A stretch of 17,170 nucleotides of DNA from contig LRSK01000231.1 in assembly GCA_001563325.1 (NCBI GenBank), positions 1-17,170 on the forward strand, given 5' to 3'. The translations under genes were made by a program, and so were the position numbers. Shown here piece by piece: positions 1-7,414 of this stretch (position 1 is its first letter; every line of letters begins with the position of its first letter). The notes below the pieces were generated by a model. That model saw only the letters and a list, made by a program, of their open reading frames with translations, was not told the origin of the DNA and did not search any database. This DNA is from Candidatus Thorarchaeota archaeon SMTZ1-83. Its GTDB lineage: Archaea; Asgardarchaeota; Thorarchaeia; Thorarchaeales; Thorarchaeaceae.

Positions 1-867
1 TTATTGCAGAGCCTCTGGTACGAGACTGTTAATAGTGTTCAGTGATTCGATTGCATCCTCGTACGGCATCTCAAATATCAAAGGGCCTTCGAACTTGTCT
101 TTGACAAGTTCCAATAGGAAATCTCTGACCGGCATATCGCCCGTTCCTAACGCCAAGTGATCTTGGTAGCCGCCAGCCTCGTTCTTCTCGGCCAAACCGT
201 CATTCAGATGAATCTCTGTTATTCTGTCACGGTGTTTCCGATAGAAATCAGACAGAGGTTCATCTCCACACTGTTTTGTGAGTAGGTGCCCCGTATCGAA
301 ACATATGCTGGTGTTGAACTCGTCAACAATCTCCCGGGTAAACTCGAAGGGGAACTCAATATTCTCAATTGCAAGTTTCCGGGGATTGACCTCTGACTTG
401 CTGATAATCTCCTCGACGCTCTTCATGGCAAAGGCATTCATGTATCCTTGTACCAAGCGGTCCACGCCCGGTGAGAATCCCTGCCTGCAGTACTCAGCGG
501 CCAGGGAGCCCGTAGAGTGAAGTACGTATGCCTCAGGCTCAAGATCCTCTACAACCCTAATGGAGTGGACATTGCTATCCACACTTCCAGTACGAATGTA
601 ATCATTGAACGAGGACATTTCGATGGCCCAGAATGGCAAATGAGCAGTGTACGAGAGACCTAGCTCGTCCTTTAGCTCCGCGAGTTCTAAGATGACTTCG
701 GGCGTCAACGAGCCAGGCACCATGTGCTCAATCTCCATGGGAATCTCAATCGCCGCTGCCTCTCGGACTATCTCAACCATACTGATACGAGAGAAGTCTG
801 GGATGCCTCCGGCGACGATTCTCTTTACTGCAGGTATAAATTCGATTGCGACTACGCCAAAGCGCAT
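1..867 (-). CDS. Sugar phosphate isomerase/epimerase-like TIM-barrel protein (AP endonuclease 2 fold)
   Basis: A 288-residue protein of the xylose isomerase-like/AP endonuclease family 2 TIM-barrel superfamily. Visible family marks are an early 'IEFIPAVKRI'-type strand, 'AIENIEFPFEF' in the middle, 'SICFDTGHLL' (metal-binding D-x-G-H), and 'ITEIHLNDG' (E-x-H-x-N/D), followed by 'LGTGDMPVRDFL'. In this family these residues hold divalent metal. Members act on sugars or abasic DNA; this sequence does not decide which, so no substrate is given. I chose ATG at 867 over GTG at 873 because GAGGTGA lies about 8 nt before the ATG. The gene ends with TAA at base 1-3, so it is complete. It lies 25 nt downstream of the pyrophosphatase gene on the same strand and may be co-transcribed with it, but no functional link is evident. 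Confidence 0.72.
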   Translation of the reverse strand: MRFGVVAIEFIPAVKRIVAGGIPDFSRISMVEIVREAAAIEIPMEIEHMVPGSLTPEVILELAELKDELGLSYTAHLPFWAIEMSSFNDYIRTGSVDSNVHSIRVVEDLEPEAYVLHSTGSLAAEYCRQGFSPGVDRLVQGYMNAFAMKSVEEIISKSEVNPRKLAIENIEFPFEFTREIVDEFNTSICFDTGHLLTKQCGDEPLSDFYRKHRDRITEIHLNDGLAEKNEAGGYQDHLALGTGDMPVRDFLLELVKDKFEGPLIFEMPYEDAIESLNTINSLVPEALQ

Positions 868-892
868 CTCCACTTCACCTCATCTGAGCAGA

Positions 893-3067
893 CTAGGGAA
901 TGATTCCAGTCAACCACACGTGTAAGCCCGCTATCACTGGCAAAAAGAGTGTTGCCGTGAGAGTAATGACCACTAGAAGCGTGTTTATAGATGGCCCAGC
1001 CGTATCTTTGAACGGGTCCCCAATCATATCAGCTGTGACAGCTCGATCCCATACCTCATAATGCTCTTTCGTTCCCTTCTTGTGTTTGGAGTATTCAGGA
1101 GACTCTATGATCTTCTTGGTATTGTCCCAGGCCCCTCCTGCATTGTCCATCAAGAGAGCCATTACGAGTCCAGTCAGGACTGCGCCCCCCAGATATCCTG
1201 CAAGCGCCTCCAGTCCAAGTAGGGCCCCAGTTGCGATGGTAATCAATATGGCAACCAATGTGCCAGGCATCAGTTCCCTTATTGCACCAGAGGTGGCAAT
1301 ACCGATACATGCATCATAGTCGGGTTTGGAGGTGCCTTCTAAGATTCCCGGGTCCGCACTGAACTGCCTGCGTATCTCCTCGATCATCCGCTCAGAGTTA
1401 CGTTCTACTCCGAGAATCAGTATTGCTGAGAATGCCACCGGGACCAGTGCACCGATAAGAGCGCCTGCCAACACCACTGGCGCCGCAAGATTCACGTCAG
1501 TCACAGGCACTACACCTGGAATTCGCAGGGTGTCTGTGGATTCAAGAAACGCTGCAAAGAGTGCAAGCACTGATACTGCAGAAGCGCCGATGGCAAAGCC
1601 TTTGGTAATCGCCTTTGTTGTATTGCCACTGGCATCGAGTCTGTCACAGACCACGATTGCCTTCTCAGGTGCTTGAGCCTGTTCGATGATTCCTCTTGCA
1701 TTATCAACAATCGGACCATAAGCATCTGAACTCATTATCATTCCGTTGGTAGACAGCAAGCCGACAGCTGCTATCGCCACACAGTATATGCCATTTTCCC
1801 AAGTGACTGGACCTAGTGCATTGGCCCCAGATCCAAGTAGGAATGATGCCACCATGGCAGAAGCAATGGCGACGACTGACGGTACTACACTGAGCAGTCC
1901 GTATGAGTAACCTGAGAGAATCAGATTAGCAGAACTCTTCTCAGCTGAGTCAACCATTCTCTGAACTGGCTTGAAGCGTCCAAGTCCACGGTAGCTAGTG
2001 AACACATCACTTGTAAAGCCAATGAAGACGCCAGCAAGAAGTCCTATGATTGCAGCAAGGGCAATTGAGATGTCAAGTTGAAGAATCAGAACAATAGTCA
2101 CAGTGAACACAGCAAATAGGATAGTTGTGATGTATGTCCCCCGATTCAGTGCTGGCCCTGGGTCTTGGTCGGATTTTGCTCGGACCATGAAGACGCCCAT
2201 GACCGAGGCAAGAGTTCCGAGAGCGGCGATCATGAGTGGGAGGAGGCCAAAAAGGGGAACTCCATCAAGATGCAAATCAATCCCGGCACCCAGAATGGCT
2301 GCTGCGAGGATAGCGGCCACATTACTGTCGTACAAATCCGCCCCAGTCCCAGCCACATCGCCTACATTGTCACCAACTGCATCAGCAACAGCCGCAGGGT
2401 TTCTGGGGTCGTCTTCAGGTATGTGCTGCTCAATCTTCCCAACGATATCAGCTGAGAGATCAGCTGTCTTGGTGTATATGCCACCACCCGCCTTCGCAAA
2501 CAGAGCAACCGTGCTAGCGCCAAAGGAGAATCCGGTAATGATTTCCCAGAGTCCAACAGCAGGCTCTAAGCCAAGAGATTCAAAGACCTCAACTGGAATG
2601 ACGGCGTTCCAGAGTAGATACAGTGTACCAAGTCCAACTAGCGCTATTCCAGCAATCATCAAGCCCATCACAGACCCAGCTCTGAACGCGACTTTGAAGG
2701 CAGGCCCAAGTCCGCCAGACTCTGCGGCCGCAGCGGTCCGACGGTTTGCCTTCGTGGCCACAACGATACCAACATATCCGGCAGACATGCTTGCCATGGA
2801 ACCCAGAAAGTAAGAAATGGAAATCTGGATACCGAAGTCGACGAATAGTATTACTATTAGAATGGCAAGGATAATTGTGAATGCTGTAAGAACGCGGTAT
2901 TGCACTTTGATGAAGGAGTATGCACCTTCTTCGACTAGTGCACTCACTTCACGCATTCTATCGCTACCTTCATCAGCATTCTTCACCTGATAGAAGATGA
3001 TCAGTGCGACGACAATCGCCACAATCCCGGACAGAATCGATATTCCGATGAATGCTGCAGCTACCAT
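893..3067 (-). CDS. hppA: Membrane-bound, K+-independent proton-translocating pyrophosphatase
   Basis: A 724-residue integral membrane protein, typical length for M-PPase, with about 16 hydrophobic segments. It hydrolyses cytosolic pyrophosphate and pumps H+ outward. The family signatures are clear: 'GGGIYTKTADLSADIVGK', 'PEDDPRNPAAVADAVGDNVGD' split around the catalytic Asp/Asn cluster, and near the C-terminus 'DNAGGAWDNTKK' and 'GDPFKDTAGPS'. Residue 485 in 'GNTTKAITKG' is lysine, the known marker of the K+-independent subclass, which are proton pumps. The ion-gate position of transmembrane helix 6, normally Glu in 'ADLFES', is Asp247 here ('ADLYDS'). The start is ATG; a GAGG sits about 10 nt upstream. 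It would salvage pyrophosphate from biosynthesis into membrane potential, fitting a low-energy anaerobe. The assignment to family is very secure; ion specificity is inferred from motifs. Confidence 0.96.
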   Translation of the reverse strand: MVAAAFIGISILSGIVAIVVALIIFYQVKNADEGSDRMREVSALVEEGAYSFIKVQYRVLTAFTIILAILIVILFVDFGIQISISYFLGSMASMSAGYVGIVVATKANRRTAAAAESGGLGPAFKVAFRAGSVMGLMIAGIALVGLGTLYLLWNAVIPVEVFESLGLEPAVGLWEIITGFSFGASTVALFAKAGGGIYTKTADLSADIVGKIEQHIPEDDPRNPAAVADAVGDNVGDVAGTGADLYDSNVAAILAAAILGAGIDLHLDGVPLFGLLPLMIAALGTLASVMGVFMVRAKSDQDPGPALNRGTYITTILFAVFTVTIVLILQLDISIALAAIIGLLAGVFIGFTSDVFTSYRGLGRFKPVQRMVDSAEKSSANLILSGYSYGLLSVVPSVVAIASAMVASFLLGSGANALGPVTWENGIYCVAIAAVGLLSTNGMIMSSDAYGPIVDNARGIIEQAQAPEKAIVVCDRLDASGNTTKAITKGFAIGASAVSVLALFAAFLESTDTLRIPGVVPVTDVNLAAPVVLAGALIGALVPVAFSAILILGVERNSERMIEEIRRQFSADPGILEGTSKPDYDACIGIATSGAIRELMPGTLVAILITIATGALLGLEALAGYLGGAVLTGLVMALLMDNAGGAWDNTKKIIESPEYSKHKKGTKEHYEVWDRAVTADMIGDPFKDTAGPSINTLLVVITLTATLFLPVIAGLHVWLTGIIP

Positions 3068-3166
3068 TTGGATGCCTCGCCCAGTTCCTGTGCTACCTAC
3101 CTCGTAGGATATCTTCTTAGACCGGTTGCTCTGTGACGATGAGAATGTATATGTAAAGGTGACTAT

Positions 3167-3655
3167 TTAGCGCCTTGAGGGAAGCTTCTTCAGCTCGTGA
3201 CTGTCGACAGCAGAATCGGCTTCTAGTACCTCAACCTTGATCATCTTGTCGCCCTGTCTGATTGACTGCACTACATCGAATCCTTCTAACACACCACCGA
3301 AGACGGTGTGCTTGCGATTCAGATGCTTGCAATTGTCCGGATTCAAGACTATGAAGAACTGACTACCTCCTGTATCCCTTCCTGCATGAGCCATTGAGAG
3401 AGCACCAATGACATGTTCTTGCTTTGGACCGTCTGTTTCGCATGCGATGGCATAGCCAGGTCCGCCGCCTCCGGTCCCTGTTGGGTCTCCACCCTGAACT
3501 ACGAAGTCTGGTACAACACGGTGAAATGTAACACCATCATAGTAGCCAGTCCTTGCCAATTCGACGAAGTTCTTGACTGTGTTAATGGCCGCATCAGGCC
3601 ATAGCTCGGTCATTATGGTGCCTTTGTTAGTTTCAATTCTTACTCTGGTTGTCAA
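3167..3655 (-). CDS. Cyclophilin-type peptidyl-prolyl cis-trans isomerase
   Basis: A 162-residue single-domain cyclophilin, complete and cytosolic (no signal peptide or membrane segment). It catalyses cis-trans isomerisation of X-Pro bonds during protein folding. Signatures in order: 'NFVELARTGYYDGVTFHRVVPDF' read in two halves (the FHR catalytic Arg), 'VQGGDPTGTGGGGPGYA', 'ALSMAHAGRDTGGSQFFI' (Q-F-F active-site strand), and 'HLNRKHTVFGGVLEG'. The only suitable initiator is TTG at 3655: the next Met (residue 15) falls inside the first beta strand. GGGGTG lies about 9 nt upstream of the TTG and can act as ribosome binding site. It is transcribed away from trm1, with a 163-nt shared upstream region. 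The gene ends about 100 nt before the pyrophosphatase start, so it may be its own unit. Confidence 0.95.
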   Translation of the reverse strand: MTTRVRIETNKGTIMTELWPDAAINTVKNFVELARTGYYDGVTFHRVVPDFVVQGGDPTGTGGGGPGYAIACETDGPKQEHVIGALSMAHAGRDTGGSQFFIVLNPDNCKHLNRKHTVFGGVLEGFDVVQSIRQGDKMIKVEVLEADSAVDSHELKKLPSRR

Positions 3656-3818
3656 TAATCAACACCCCTGGATTGAACCTGGTGAGTCTGTGTCGGTTAA
3701 TTCTTGGCACCCTGATCCCCTCTTAGAAGTTGTGTGGTGGTATTCGAAACGAGTTCGCCGCTACATCCGTTCCGGCCTGTCCACTTATTAGCGATTCAGA
3801 ACGTGATTCGATTGTCTG
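3656..3818. promoter_or_regulatory. Divergent promoter region between cyclophilin and trm1
   Basis: A 163-nt gap between two genes reading outward. On the plus strand CTTATTA at 3784-3790 is centred about 32 nt before the trm1 ATG, the right distance for a TATA box serving an almost leaderless mRNA. I see no convincing TATA box for the minus-strand gene and no inverted repeat that would suggest an operator. Promoter assignment rests on spacing and AT content only. Confidence 0.35.
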
Positions 3819-5024
3819 ATGATTGTCGAGAAGGAGTACACAGAAGGCAGGACTTCGTTCCTGAGTGCAGATCTTGACCATTACAGTGTGAATCAGAAAC
3901 AGCCAACAACCGACCTACCTGTCTTCTACAATCCGATAATGCGTCTCAATAGAGACCTTTCTGTGCTCTTCCTTCGGACCTATCTCCAAGAAAAGTCTGT
4001 AGAGTTGATGTGTGAGCCACTTGCGGGCTCGGGAGTCAGAACTCTTCGATATCTGAATGAGTGTCCAGGAGATTTCAATGCATTCCTGTTTGACGTGAAC
4101 CCAATGGCTGCTGACATGGCGCAGAAGAACGTAGAACGATACGGGTTCACTAATCGGGCACAGGTTAAGAGAGGAGATGCAAAGGTCCTACTCCTCACGG
4201 AGTCGCGTGACCAAAGATTCGACTTTGTAGACGTAGACCCCTTTGGAAGTCCCGCGCCGTATTTGAATGCAGCAATTCAGTCATTGAAACCACGCGAGGG
4301 GCTTCTCGCTCTGACTGCAACTGACATGCCGGTCCTCTGTGGGGTCTATCCTAGCGTAGCACTACGAAAGTATGGAGGCTTGTCGATAAGGGCCCCCTTT
4401 GTTCATGAGCTTGCTGTTCGACTTCTAATAGGGTCGGTCTACTCTGTGGCTGGGATGAATGATTCTTCGATCACGCCACTTGCTGTTCTGAGTACGAATC
4501 ACTACATTCGGGTCTGGCTTCGAATCGAAAGTAGCAGGAACGAGGGAAACGTTCAGGCGGATAGAATGGGGTTGATGCGATACTGTAGGTCATGCATGCG
4601 GGTTGAAACCGTGTCGTTGAGAGAGTCGATCCAAACAGCGGACTTTCATCACGAGACAGACTGCTGTAACGGAAGACCGACTGTTGCGGGACCTCTCTGG
4701 ACAGGAAACCTCTTTGAGAGTTCGATGCTTGATAGGGCGCAGGAGATTCTCACCAGCGATGACTTGGGTCTTGATAAGCGAGCACCAAAGCTCCTTGCTT
4801 TGATGAGGGAGGAGGCTAGTCTTGCCGCGATTCCCTACACTGACCTTCACGAGGTCTGTGACCTTCACAACCTTACACCACCAAAGACTGATACAGTCAT
4901 ACAGGCACTAAGGGAGCGTGGACATGCCACTTCGCGTACTCACTTCAGGCCCACTGCGATTCGCACAGAAGCGTCTGTGAGTGAACTAGTAGGAGCTATC
5001 ACTGATCTATCCGGAGAGAAATAG
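3819..5024 (+). CDS. trm1: tRNA (guanine26-N2)-dimethyltransferase Trm1
   Basis: A 401-residue SAM-dependent methyltransferase that makes N2-methyl- and N2,N2-dimethylguanosine at position 26 of tRNA. Sequence marks in order: 'PVFYNPIMRLNRDLSVLF' (Trm1 N-terminal signature), 'EPLAGSGVRTLRY' (SAM motif I), 'FDVNPMAADMAQKNVERYG' (motif II acidic residue), 'VDVDPFGSPAPYLNAAIQSL' (the DPFGS/P catalytic motif IV), 'LTATDMPVLCG', 'YPSVALRKYGG'. The C-terminal part has a zinc-type cysteine set, 'CRSCMRVE' and 'DCCNGRP', followed by 'AGPLWTGNLF', all usual for archaeal Trm1. Length matches the family. The rlmE gene begins 4 nt after the stop, so the two RNA-modification enzymes probably form an operon. 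Confidence 0.97.
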   Translation: MIVEKEYTEGRTSFLSADLDHYSVNQKQPTTDLPVFYNPIMRLNRDLSVLFLRTYLQEKSVELMCEPLAGSGVRTLRYLNECPGDFNAFLFDVNPMAADMAQKNVERYGFTNRAQVKRGDAKVLLLTESRDQRFDFVDVDPFGSPAPYLNAAIQSLKPREGLLALTATDMPVLCGVYPSVALRKYGGLSIRAPFVHELAVRLLIGSVYSVAGMNDSSITPLAVLSTNHYIRVWLRIESSRNEGNVQADRMGLMRYCRSCMRVETVSLRESIQTADFHHETDCCNGRPTVAGPLWTGNLFESSMLDRAQEILTSDDLGLDKRAPKLLALMREEASLAAIPYTDLHEVCDLHNLTPPKTDTVIQALRERGHATSRTHFRPTAIRTEASVSELVGAITDLSGEK

Positions 5025-5028
5025 ACAG

Positions 5029-5646
5029 ATGGGAAAGCCAAAGAAACCACGCAAGAAGGAGCACTACTACAGAGCAGCTAAGGCCAAGGGTTACAGGGCA
5101 AGAAGTGCCTACAAGCTCAAGCAGATTGTGAAGAAGCACAAACTGCTAAGTGATGTGGACCGCGTGCTGGACCTCTGCAGCAGTCCCGGTGGATGGACCC
5201 AAGTCCTTCGTGAACTCGACAGTTCCATAGAGATTGTTGCTGTCGATCTCAACCCTATGGGGCCGATTGAAAGGGTGAACTTTATACAAGGGGACATACT
5301 GAGTCCTGAAACAGTCGAGGAAATTAGGAGGGTGACTGGGGGGTCAGTTGACCTTGTCGTATCTGACTGTTCTCCGAGAGTAACAGGAAACTGGGAACTT
5401 GATGTGGCCAGACAGCTCTCTCTTGCAGAAGCAACCCTAAGAATCGGACTTGACTTGTTGGGAAGTGGAGGGAGAGTGCTGACCAAGGTCTTTCAAGGTA
5501 GTGGATTCCAAGAGTTCTTGCAGTCTGCTAGGAGTGAGTATGATTCGGTCAGGCTTGTCAAACCTGATGCATCACGGAAGACCAGTGCGGAGATTTATCT
5601 GCTTGCTACAGGTCCGCTGAAGAAGTCTGAGGGAAAAGAGGCCTAG
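5029..5646 (+). CDS. rlmE: 23S rRNA (uridine-2'-O-)-methyltransferase RlmE (FtsJ/RrmJ family)
   Basis: A 205-residue FtsJ-family enzyme that methylates the 2'-OH of a conserved A-loop uridine in 23S rRNA. Motifs: basic N-terminus 'KKPRKKEHYYRAAKAKGYR', 'RSAYKLKQI' (first catalytic Lys), 'VLDLCSSPGGWTQVL' (SAM motif I), 'IVAVDLNPM', 'DLVVSDCSPRVTG' (catalytic Asp), 'GGRVLTKVFQG' (catalytic Lys), and 'KTSAEIYLLA' (catalytic Glu), so the K-D-K-E tetrad is complete. ATG is 4 nt after the trm1 stop, supporting one transcript. Its TAG stop overlaps the TAG of the convergent winged-helix gene in a shared CTAG at 5643-5646. A basic N-terminal stretch before the fold is common in archaeal RlmE. Confidence 0.96.
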   Translation: MGKPKKPRKKEHYYRAAKAKGYRARSAYKLKQIVKKHKLLSDVDRVLDLCSSPGGWTQVLRELDSSIEIVAVDLNPMGPIERVNFIQGDILSPETVEEIRRVTGGSVDLVVSDCSPRVTGNWELDVARQLSLAEATLRIGLDLLGSGGRVLTKVFQGSGFQEFLQSARSEYDSVRLVKPDASRKTSAEIYLLATGPLKKSEGKEA

Positions 5647-5996
5647 GAAGCCCCAGAACCCAGCATCCACTCCTCTAGATCTCTGCAACTTACTGGAGAA
5701 TCGGGCTGACGAACACCGCATCTGCTTATTCGTAGACAATGAAAGCAGGGACACCCATCCATGTCTGATAGGTTGCCGGGCTCAGCTTCACCGCTAATCT
5801 CCCCTCTAATGATGTATCTTTCTTCTTTCAATTCCTGTTTTTGCACTTCAATGAGCCCCTGAGATTTCAGTCGCTTTATGCTCTTGACCAGTTTCCTTGA
5901 GTCAATGCCAAGTCCAGTAGTCAATTCATCGATGATTAGACCGTTTTCACCAACGGCTCGGAGAGCCTCCAGAATCCGATCCGAATCATCTTTCAT
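5643..5996 (-). CDS. Candidate transcription factor TFE-beta (RPC34/RPC39-like winged helix plus cysteine cluster)
   Basis: A 117-residue soluble protein. Residues 5-64 read as one winged helix: 'ILEALRAVGENGLIIDEL', 'LGIDSRKLVKSIKRLKSQGLIE', then a basic wing 'KEERYIIR'. After a short linker, Cys82, Cys84, Cys87, Cys93 and Cys104 form a cluster ('GCPCFHC', 'RCGVR', 'SPVSCRDLEEWM'). A winged helix followed by a cysteine cluster that ends in Cys, two to four residues, then Leu-x-x-Trp is the arrangement of archaeal TFE-beta and the eukaryotic RNA polymerase III subunit RPC39/RPC34, where the cysteines bind a 4Fe-4S cluster. TFE-beta pairs with TFE-alpha at the promoter. The identity is an inference from architecture; a generic metal-binding HTH regulator is the alternative. 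The ATG at 5996 is the only good start. On the minus strand CTAAATATC near 6047-6055 could be its TATA box. Confidence 0.62.
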   Translation of the reverse strand: MKDDSDRILEALRAVGENGLIIDELTTGLGIDSRKLVKSIKRLKSQGLIEVQKQELKEERYIIRGEISGEAEPGNLSDMDGCPCFHCLRISRCGVRQPDSPVSCRDLEEWMLGSGAS

Positions 5997-6112
5997 TTAA
6001 ATGACCTTTAACTGATACATGGCAACATCGAACATTCAGCACGGATTGATATTTAGATTTCGGAAGCTGCTACCCATTATCGGCGAGCGATGTACAGAAG
6101 TGAACATCATTT

Positions 6113-6349
6113 TTAACGTTTGTAGAGGTAGAGCATTTGACCTACAAGTCTGGAGAGGTCATCCTTGAGGACCGGCTTCACCGAAACGTAAGGGTTGTTG
6201 ACAGGTCCAAACACATCAGTAATTGTGCCAACCTTCTCAGCCTTCTTGTCCATGACGATAGAGCGTTCACCGACAGGGGGTGTCTTGTCTGTCCTGACAA
6301 TCAGGGACCCCCTCTTGGACACGTGAAGTACCTTACCGAGTCTTTTCAT
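6113..6349 (-). CDS. gar1: H/ACA ribonucleoprotein core protein Gar1
   Basis: A 78-residue protein with the Gar1 beta-barrel: 'LGKVLHVSKRGSLIVRTDK', 'PPVGERSIVMDKKAEKVGTI', 'DVFGPVNNPYVSVKP', ending 'LVGQMLYLYKR'. Gar1 binds the pseudouridine synthase Cbf5 within H/ACA sRNPs and promotes substrate release during rRNA/tRNA pseudouridylation. The 'D-x-F-G-P-V-x-x-P-Y' motif is diagnostic. Length fits archaeal Gar1, which lack the glycine-arginine tails of eukaryotic forms. It begins 24 nt after the SRP19 stop on the same strand; SRP19-Gar1 adjacency is a recurrent archaeal arrangement, which strengthens both calls. Confidence 0.95.
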   Translation of the reverse strand: MKRLGKVLHVSKRGSLIVRTDKTPPVGERSIVMDKKAEKVGTITDVFGPVNNPYVSVKPVLKDDLSRLVGQMLYLYKR

Positions 6350-6373
6350 TCGTTAGCCCCCGATGCTCTCCAA

Positions 6374-6730
6374 TCATCGTTTCTTCTTCTTTTTCTTCTT
6401 GCTCTTCTTCTCAGACGCCTTCTTGGCAGACTCACGTTGTGCAACTACCCTTCTTACGCTCTTCGCAAGCATGAGCAAGACGCGCTTCTTCTTGTGTCTT
6501 TCAGGATTCTCAACAACCAGATAGCCTGGGGCTCCAATCCAATTCCGTGGATATCTCTTGTCGGATTCCGCCTCTGACTCGAAACCTGCAGAGTCAGCAG
6601 CCTCCTTCAGTATCTTGATTGTGATGTCTGGTGCCCCTAGATTCTTGGAGACTCTTCGCCCCTGTGCTCTAGTGAGGGTGGAATCCAAGTAAGCGGGCCA
6701 GACTATGACCGTTCCTTCGCGCTTTCTCAT
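6374..6730 (-). CDS. srp19: Signal recognition particle protein SRP19 with lysine-rich tail
   Basis: A 118-residue SRP19, which binds the tips of SRP RNA helices 6 and 8 and prepares the RNA for SRP54. Signatures: 'VIVWPAYLDSTLTRAQGRRVSK' read in two halves (W-P-x-Y-x-D near the N-terminus), and the 'SDKRYPRNWIGAPGYLVVEN' segment (K-R-Y-P-R). An open frame continues upstream to GTG at 6760, but archaeal SRP19 starts just before the W-P-A-Y strand, so I place the start at ATG 6730. The last ~20 residues are almost all Lys, Arg, Ser and Glu, visible as a run of ctt/ttc codons at 6374-6415. Such a basic tail is longer than in many archaeal SRP19 and resembles the Lys-rich end of eukaryotic SRP19. 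It probably heads a transcript with gar1. Confidence 0.93.
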   Translation of the reverse strand: MRKREGTVIVWPAYLDSTLTRAQGRRVSKNLGAPDITIKILKEAADSAGFESEAESDKRYPRNWIGAPGYLVVENPERHKKKRVLLMLAKSVRRVVAQRESAKKASEKKSKKKKKKKR

Positions 6731-6853
6731 GATTATGGGCTTCCGTTTCCATAAGGGCACGACTTCAGAATTGATGTGGTCTTTTTACCTTTCGCCTTCA
6801 AACACCCGAGGAAACCACGACACGAACAAACAACGAGCTTCATAAGAGAGAGC

Positions 6854-7372
6854 ATGACAACTCGAGAACAAGGAGCTGCAGGTATCTTGGTCAGGAAGAG
6901 CAAAGATGTATACTTCAGCGAGATTGCAGACCTCGTATCATCACGAAGCACGTGTCTCCGTAACCAAGTCGGAGCAGTGATTGTCAAAGAGGCTCAGATT
7001 CTCAGCACGGGGTACAATGGTGCACCTAAGGGTCTGCCACACTGTGACGACGTGGGCTGCCTTCGCGAAAGTCTTGGAGTGAGACCGGGAGAGAGACATG
7101 AACTCTGTAGAGGACTACATGCAGAACAGAACGCAATCATTCAGGCGGCCTATCATGGTGTCACTGTGAGAGATGCCAAGATTTACTGTACGACTAGGCC
7201 CTGCAGCATCTGTACTAAGATGTTAATCAATGCGGGAATCAGGGAGATACTGTACATCGAGGAGTACGAAGACGATTTGGCGAATCAACTTGTAGAAGAG
7301 GCAGGACTAGAGATTAGGCAAATCGAGATACCTAGGAAGTATGGCCGGAACTCTGGAAACGTTAAAGAGTGA
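6854..7372 (+). CDS. dCMP deaminase-family zinc cytidine/deoxycytidylate deaminase
   Basis: A 172-residue CDA-superfamily enzyme, most like deoxycytidylate deaminase (dCMP to dUMP, feeding thymidylate synthesis). It shows '[14 protein letters not shown]' (dCMP deaminase substrate loop), 'GLHAEQNAI' (zinc-ligand His and proton-shuttle Glu) and '[16 protein letters not shown]' (P-C-x-x-C zinc ligands). The frame is open back to 6776, but the residues before ATG 6854 do not resemble the family; the ATG is placed before '[14 protein letters not shown]', giving the normal length, with AAGAGAGAG as a weak ribosome binding site. It precedes pyrB by 42 nt on the same strand, so a pyrimidine-nucleotide operon is plausible. 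Substrate (dCMP versus a related nucleotide) is by family resemblance. Confidence 0.9.
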   Translation: MTTREQGAAGILVRKSKDVYFSEIADLVSSRSTCLRNQVGAVIVKEAQILSTGYNGAPKGLPHCDDVGCLRESLGVRPGERHELCRGLHAEQNAIIQAAYHGVTVRDAKIYCTTRPCSICTKMLINAGIREILYIEEYEDDLANQLVEEAGLEIRQIEIPRKYGRNSGNVKE

Positions 7373-7414
7373 TAGTGACGAGCCTGCCAATCAGACCACC
7401 CAAGGTGAGGAAAG

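Noticed and set aside
2103..2813. A 236-codon open frame on the plus strand opposite the pyrophosphatase gene
   Set aside because: It is fully antisense to a well-conserved gene, has an Ala/Ser/Pro/Thr-rich composition typical of the reverse of membrane-protein codons, and shows no domain.
6101..6115. ATTTTTAA after gar1 as a T-run terminator
   Set aside because: The T-run is on the plus strand, whereas gar1 is transcribed from the minus strand, where it reads as an A-run; it cannot terminate gar1 intrinsically.
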